From the NCBI GenBank assembly GCA_002469805.1, contig DKNW01000063.1:1-7759 (forward strand): 7,759 nt of DNA, given 5' to 3'. The translations under genes were made by a program, and so were the position numbers. Under the pieces are notes generated by a model. That model ran no database searches, was not told where the DNA came from, and worked only from the letters and a program-made list of their open reading frames with translations. Shown here piece by piece: positions 5,873 to 7,759 of this stretch. The first letter of the stretch is position 1. Each line of letters opens with the position of its first letter. The DNA comes from Rhodobiaceae bacterium UBA7378. GTDB taxonomy: Bacteria; Pseudomonadota; Alphaproteobacteria; RS24.

Positions 5873-6636
5873 TTGCCGAAAACGTCTTCAGGGCGCAAAT
5901 CGTCGAGATTGCGGGTTTCCGACTGTTCTTTGTCTTGGTCGGCAGAGGGCTGCTTGCCTGTATCCGAAAAATTCACAAAACCACTTGCCGGCGCTTCCAG
6001 CCCTGATGGCTGGCTAGGCGTATCGGCGCCGATTGCGGTGGTCTCGGTGGCATCTTTTAATACATTTCCAGTATCGCCCTGTTCTTTGGCGAGTTTGGCG
6101 CGGCGGCGCTCCTCGCGTATGGCGGCCTTAGCGACAATTTCATCAAGCTCGATTTGTGTGCACAGGCCCAGCGTGACCGGGTCAACGGGCGTGATGTTGC
6201 TGATATTCCAGTGCGTACGGTCGCGAATGCTTTGGATGGTCGGTTTGGTGGTGCCGACAAGCTTAGAAATTTCGGAATCGCGCAATTCAGCGTGATTGCG
6301 CACCAGCCAGGCGATGGCGTCAGGGCGTTCTTGGCGCTTCGACAAAGGTGTATATTTCTTTGTTTTGCGCGGTTTTCCGGTTGGAATTTCACGTTTGCTT
6401 TCGGCGATTTGCAATTGCGCGGTTGGGTCTTCCTGACAGCGCTCAATTTCGCTACGCGTCAGCTGGCCATTGCTGATCGGGTCCATGCCCTTAATGCCTT
6501 GGGCGACATCCCCATTGGCGATGCCTTTAACCTCAAGCGGATGCAGGCCGCAAAAAAGTGCGATCTGGTCGAATGTTAAGGCCGTGTTGTCGATAAGCCA
6601 AACGGCTGTTGCTTTGGGCATAAGTGGCGTGGTCAT
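5869..6636 (-). CDS. trcR: DUF1013 family, TrcR-like cell-cycle transcriptional regulator
   Basis: The protein has 255 residues. Its N-terminus (LMPKATAVWLIDNTALTFDQ, then FCGLHPLEVKGIANGDVAQGIKGMDP) matches the alphaproteobacterial DUF1013 family, from memory annotated as the cell-cycle regulator TrcR. Two helix-turn-helix-like segments are visible, residues 11-43 and 107-143, which align with each other (WLIDN/WLVRN, a hydrophobic pair, then a conserved Gly). The linker 80-105 is basic (KPRKTKKY), helix 160-186 is rich in Arg, Glu and Ala, and the last 65 or so residues are polar, acidic and probably disordered. DNA binding is inferred. ATG 6636 has GGAG (6643-6646 on plus) 6 nt upstream. 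The gene is downstream of the quinone oxidoreductase on the same strand, but the 114-bp gap contains a promoter candidate. Confidence 0.9.
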   Translation of the reverse strand: MTTPLMPKATAVWLIDNTALTFDQIALFCGLHPLEVKGIANGDVAQGIKGMDPISNGQLTRSEIERCQEDPTAQLQIAESKREIPTGKPRKTKKYTPLSKRQERPDAIAWLVRNHAELRDSEISKLVGTTKPTIQSIRDRTHWNISNITPVDPVTLGLCTQIELDEIVAKAAIREERRRAKLAKEQGDTGNVLKDATETTAIGADTPSQPSGLEAPASGFVNFSDTGKQPSADQDKEQSETRNLDDLRPEDVFGN

Positions 6637-6714
6637 GGGTATCTCCGTTTACCGCAAGCGCTTCACCTGCAAGGTTTTATGCATCCGTAAAACGCCATGT
6701 CTGGGTATGACGTG

Positions 6715-6743
6715 TATATATAACGATCTCAGGGTTGCTGCAA
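6715..6743 (-). promoter_or_regulatory. Candidate promoter for the TrcR-like gene
   Basis: On minus, TTGCAG (6738-6743) and TATATA (6715-6720) are 17 nt apart, with matches of 3 of 6 and 4 of 6 to the sigma-70 consensus. The predicted start is near 6708 and the leader about 72 nt. The leader contains an inverted repeat GTTTTA/TAAAAC (6674-6679, 6688-6693) and an AAGCGCTT palindrome (6656-6663). It is a weak pattern match. Confidence 0.35.
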
Positions 6744-6750
6744 AGGTTTT

Positions 6751-7759
6751 TTAGATATCGCAGTCCAGAATGATTTTGCCAATATGCTGGCTTGTTTCCA
6801 TAAGCGTGTGAGCTGCGCCGGCCTCGACCAGCGGAAAAACACTGTCCACAACCGGTTTAATCGTGCCGCCGACCAACGGCCAGATTTTTTCGCTCACCAC
6901 GCCGGTAAGTCGCGTTTTCTCCTCAATTGGGCGCGCGCGCAGTGTTGATCCGGTCAATGTCAGATTTTTTAGCATCACCGGTAACATGTCGATCTCGGCC
7001 TTTGCGCCTTCCAGATGCGCGATATTGACGATGCGCCCACCGCGCGCCGCAGCCTCGATATTGCGCTGGAAATAGCTACCACCCACCATATCCAAAATTA
7101 GTTCAGCACCATTGCCACCAGTTAACGAGCTGATTTCTTTTACAAAATCAGTGGTTTTGTAGTTAATGGTAAGATCAGCACCGAGGTCTGCGCACACGGC
7201 GCATTTTTCCGGCGATCCCGCCGTTGCCGCCACTAGCGCCCCAAAATGCTTGGCCATCTGAATGGCAGTTGTGCCGATACCGCTCGACCCGCCATGCACC
7301 AAAAAGGTCTGATCTGGTTTCAGGCCGCCAAGTTCGAAGACATTTGCCCAAACAGTAAAAACAGCTTCGGGCAGGGCGGCGGCGTCCGTAAAGCTCATAC
7401 TCTCGGGGATTTCAAGCGCATGGTCTTCATGCACTAGCCCGTATTCGGCATATCCCCCGCCAGCGACCAGCGCTGCTACCCGCGCACCTGGCTGCCAGCG
7501 CGTCACCGCCGCGCCGCATGCGACTACTGTGCCGGCAAATTCCAACCCCATAATTTCCGACGCACCGGGTGGCGGTGGGTAAAAGCCCATGCGTTGATAG
7601 CAATCGCCTCGGTTCACCCCGGCGGTGCTGATTTTGACAAGAATTTCGTGTGAACCCGGCTGGGGTGTGTTTTGTGTTTCAAGCACCAACGAGGCTGGTG
7701 TCCGGTCAGCGCCAATGGCAATGGCGCGCATTTTCTCTGGAATTTCTTTTTCTGGAATT
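6751..7759 (-). CDS. PIG3-type NAD(P)H quinone oxidoreductase (medium-chain zinc-independent), 5'-partial
   Basis: This is a medium-chain dehydrogenase/reductase of the TP53I3 (PIG3) quinone oxidoreductase family, which reduces quinones with NADPH. Counting from Met at 7731 (326 residues), signatures are AGVNRGDCYQRMGFYPPPPGASEIMGLEFAG (in two parts, 37-67), ALVAGGGYAEY (87-97), LPEAVFTVWAN (120-130), the nucleotide-binding loop HGGSSGIGTTAIQ (146-158), LDMVGG (213-218), LTGSTLRAR (259-267) and HIGKIIL (316-322). No zinc-ligand set is seen. The frame stays open upstream of ATG 7731 to the window edge, encoding IPEKEIPEK before the Met. That ATG has no good ribosome binding site, and relatives, as I recall them, often start with a short IP..M.AI leader. 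The real start is therefore probably beyond 7759. Physiological substrate unknown. Confidence 0.93.
   Translation of the reverse strand, partial: IPEKEIPEKMRAIAIGADRTPASLVLETQNTPQPGSHEILVKISTAGVNRGDCYQRMGFYPPPPGASEIMGLEFAGTVVACGAAVTRWQPGARVAALVAGGGYAEYGLVHEDHALEIPESMSFTDAAALPEAVFTVWANVFELGGLKPDQTFLVHGGSSGIGTTAIQMAKHFGALVAATAGSPEKCAVCADLGADLTINYKTTDFVKEISSLTGGNGAELILDMVGGSYFQRNIEAAARGGRIVNIAHLEGAKAEIDMLPVMLKNLTLTGSTLRARPIEEKTRLTGVVSEKIWPLVGGTIKPVVDSVFPLVEAGAAHTLMETSQHIGKIILDCDI
7736..7759 (-). repeat. In-frame 15-bp tandem repeat at the 5' end of the quinone oxidoreductase
   Basis: TCTGGAATT on plus occurs at 7736-7744 and 7751-7759, a 15-bp period. On the coding strand the repeat reads as IPEKE followed by IPEKM, so each unit is five codons and keeps the frame. 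This supports the region being coding and suggests a small duplication at the N-terminus. Confidence 0.65.

Noticed and set aside
5671..7759. Shared TTTCTGGA core and equal 15-bp period in the repeats at 5671-5698 and 7736-7759 as copies of one element
   Set aside because: The similarity is limited to about 8 bp, the copies differ in setting (ribosome binding site versus coding), and no further copies were noticed, so chance is sufficient.
1..7759. A novel defence, mobile or secondary-metabolite system
   Set aside because: Every sizeable gene belongs to a known core alphaproteobacterial family and there are no direct repeats, transposase genes, integrases or arrays to suggest transfer.

Overview
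The window is an ordinary stretch of core alphaproteobacterial chromosome. The evidence is the split proton-translocating transhydrogenase (separate PntAA, PntAB and PntB), a bacterial COQ9 protein, a DUF465 (YdcH-like) small protein, a DUF1013/TrcR-type regulator, and S21 with an alphaproteobacterial-type sequence. I cannot place it to genus. I see no mobile elements, CRISPR arrays, tRNA or rRNA genes, toxin-antitoxin pairs or defence genes.

Layout, left to right. (1) 1-2793, plus strand: pntAA (5' end cut by the window edge), pntAB and pntB form a tightly packed operon with a 1-bp overlap and a 8-bp gap. (2) 2794-2926: a perfect hairpin and a strong bidirectional terminator separate pntB from the convergent rpsU. 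(3) 2927-3969: rpsU (minus) and coq9 (plus) diverge from a 158-bp intergenic region. That region holds candidate promoters and a 12-bp palindrome, and coq9 may be leaderless. (4) 4007-5555, minus strand: purE and purK overlap by 11 bp and encode the two-step conversion of AIR to CAIR in purine synthesis. (5) 5556-5872: a 146-bp divergent intergenic region, then a 56-codon DUF465 gene on the plus strand preceded by a tandemly duplicated Shine-Dalgarno segment. (6) 5869-6636, minus strand: a DUF1013/TrcR-like regulator whose stop codon overlaps the DUF465 stop. (7) 6751-7759, minus strand: a PIG3-type quinone oxidoreductase whose reading frame stays open to the right edge, so its start is probably outside the window.

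Functional links are loose: NADPH supply (transhydrogenase), ubiquinone synthesis and quinone chemistry (COQ9, PIG3-type reductase), translation (S21), purine synthesis (PurE/PurK) and cell-cycle transcription (TrcR-like). I found no convincing undescribed multi-gene system. The points most worth checking are the 48-residue histone-H1-like basic tail on PntAA, the possible leaderless start of coq9 with a palindrome between its -35 and -10, the duplicated ribosome binding site before the DUF465 gene, and the repeated WLxxN helix-turn-helix in the TrcR-like protein.
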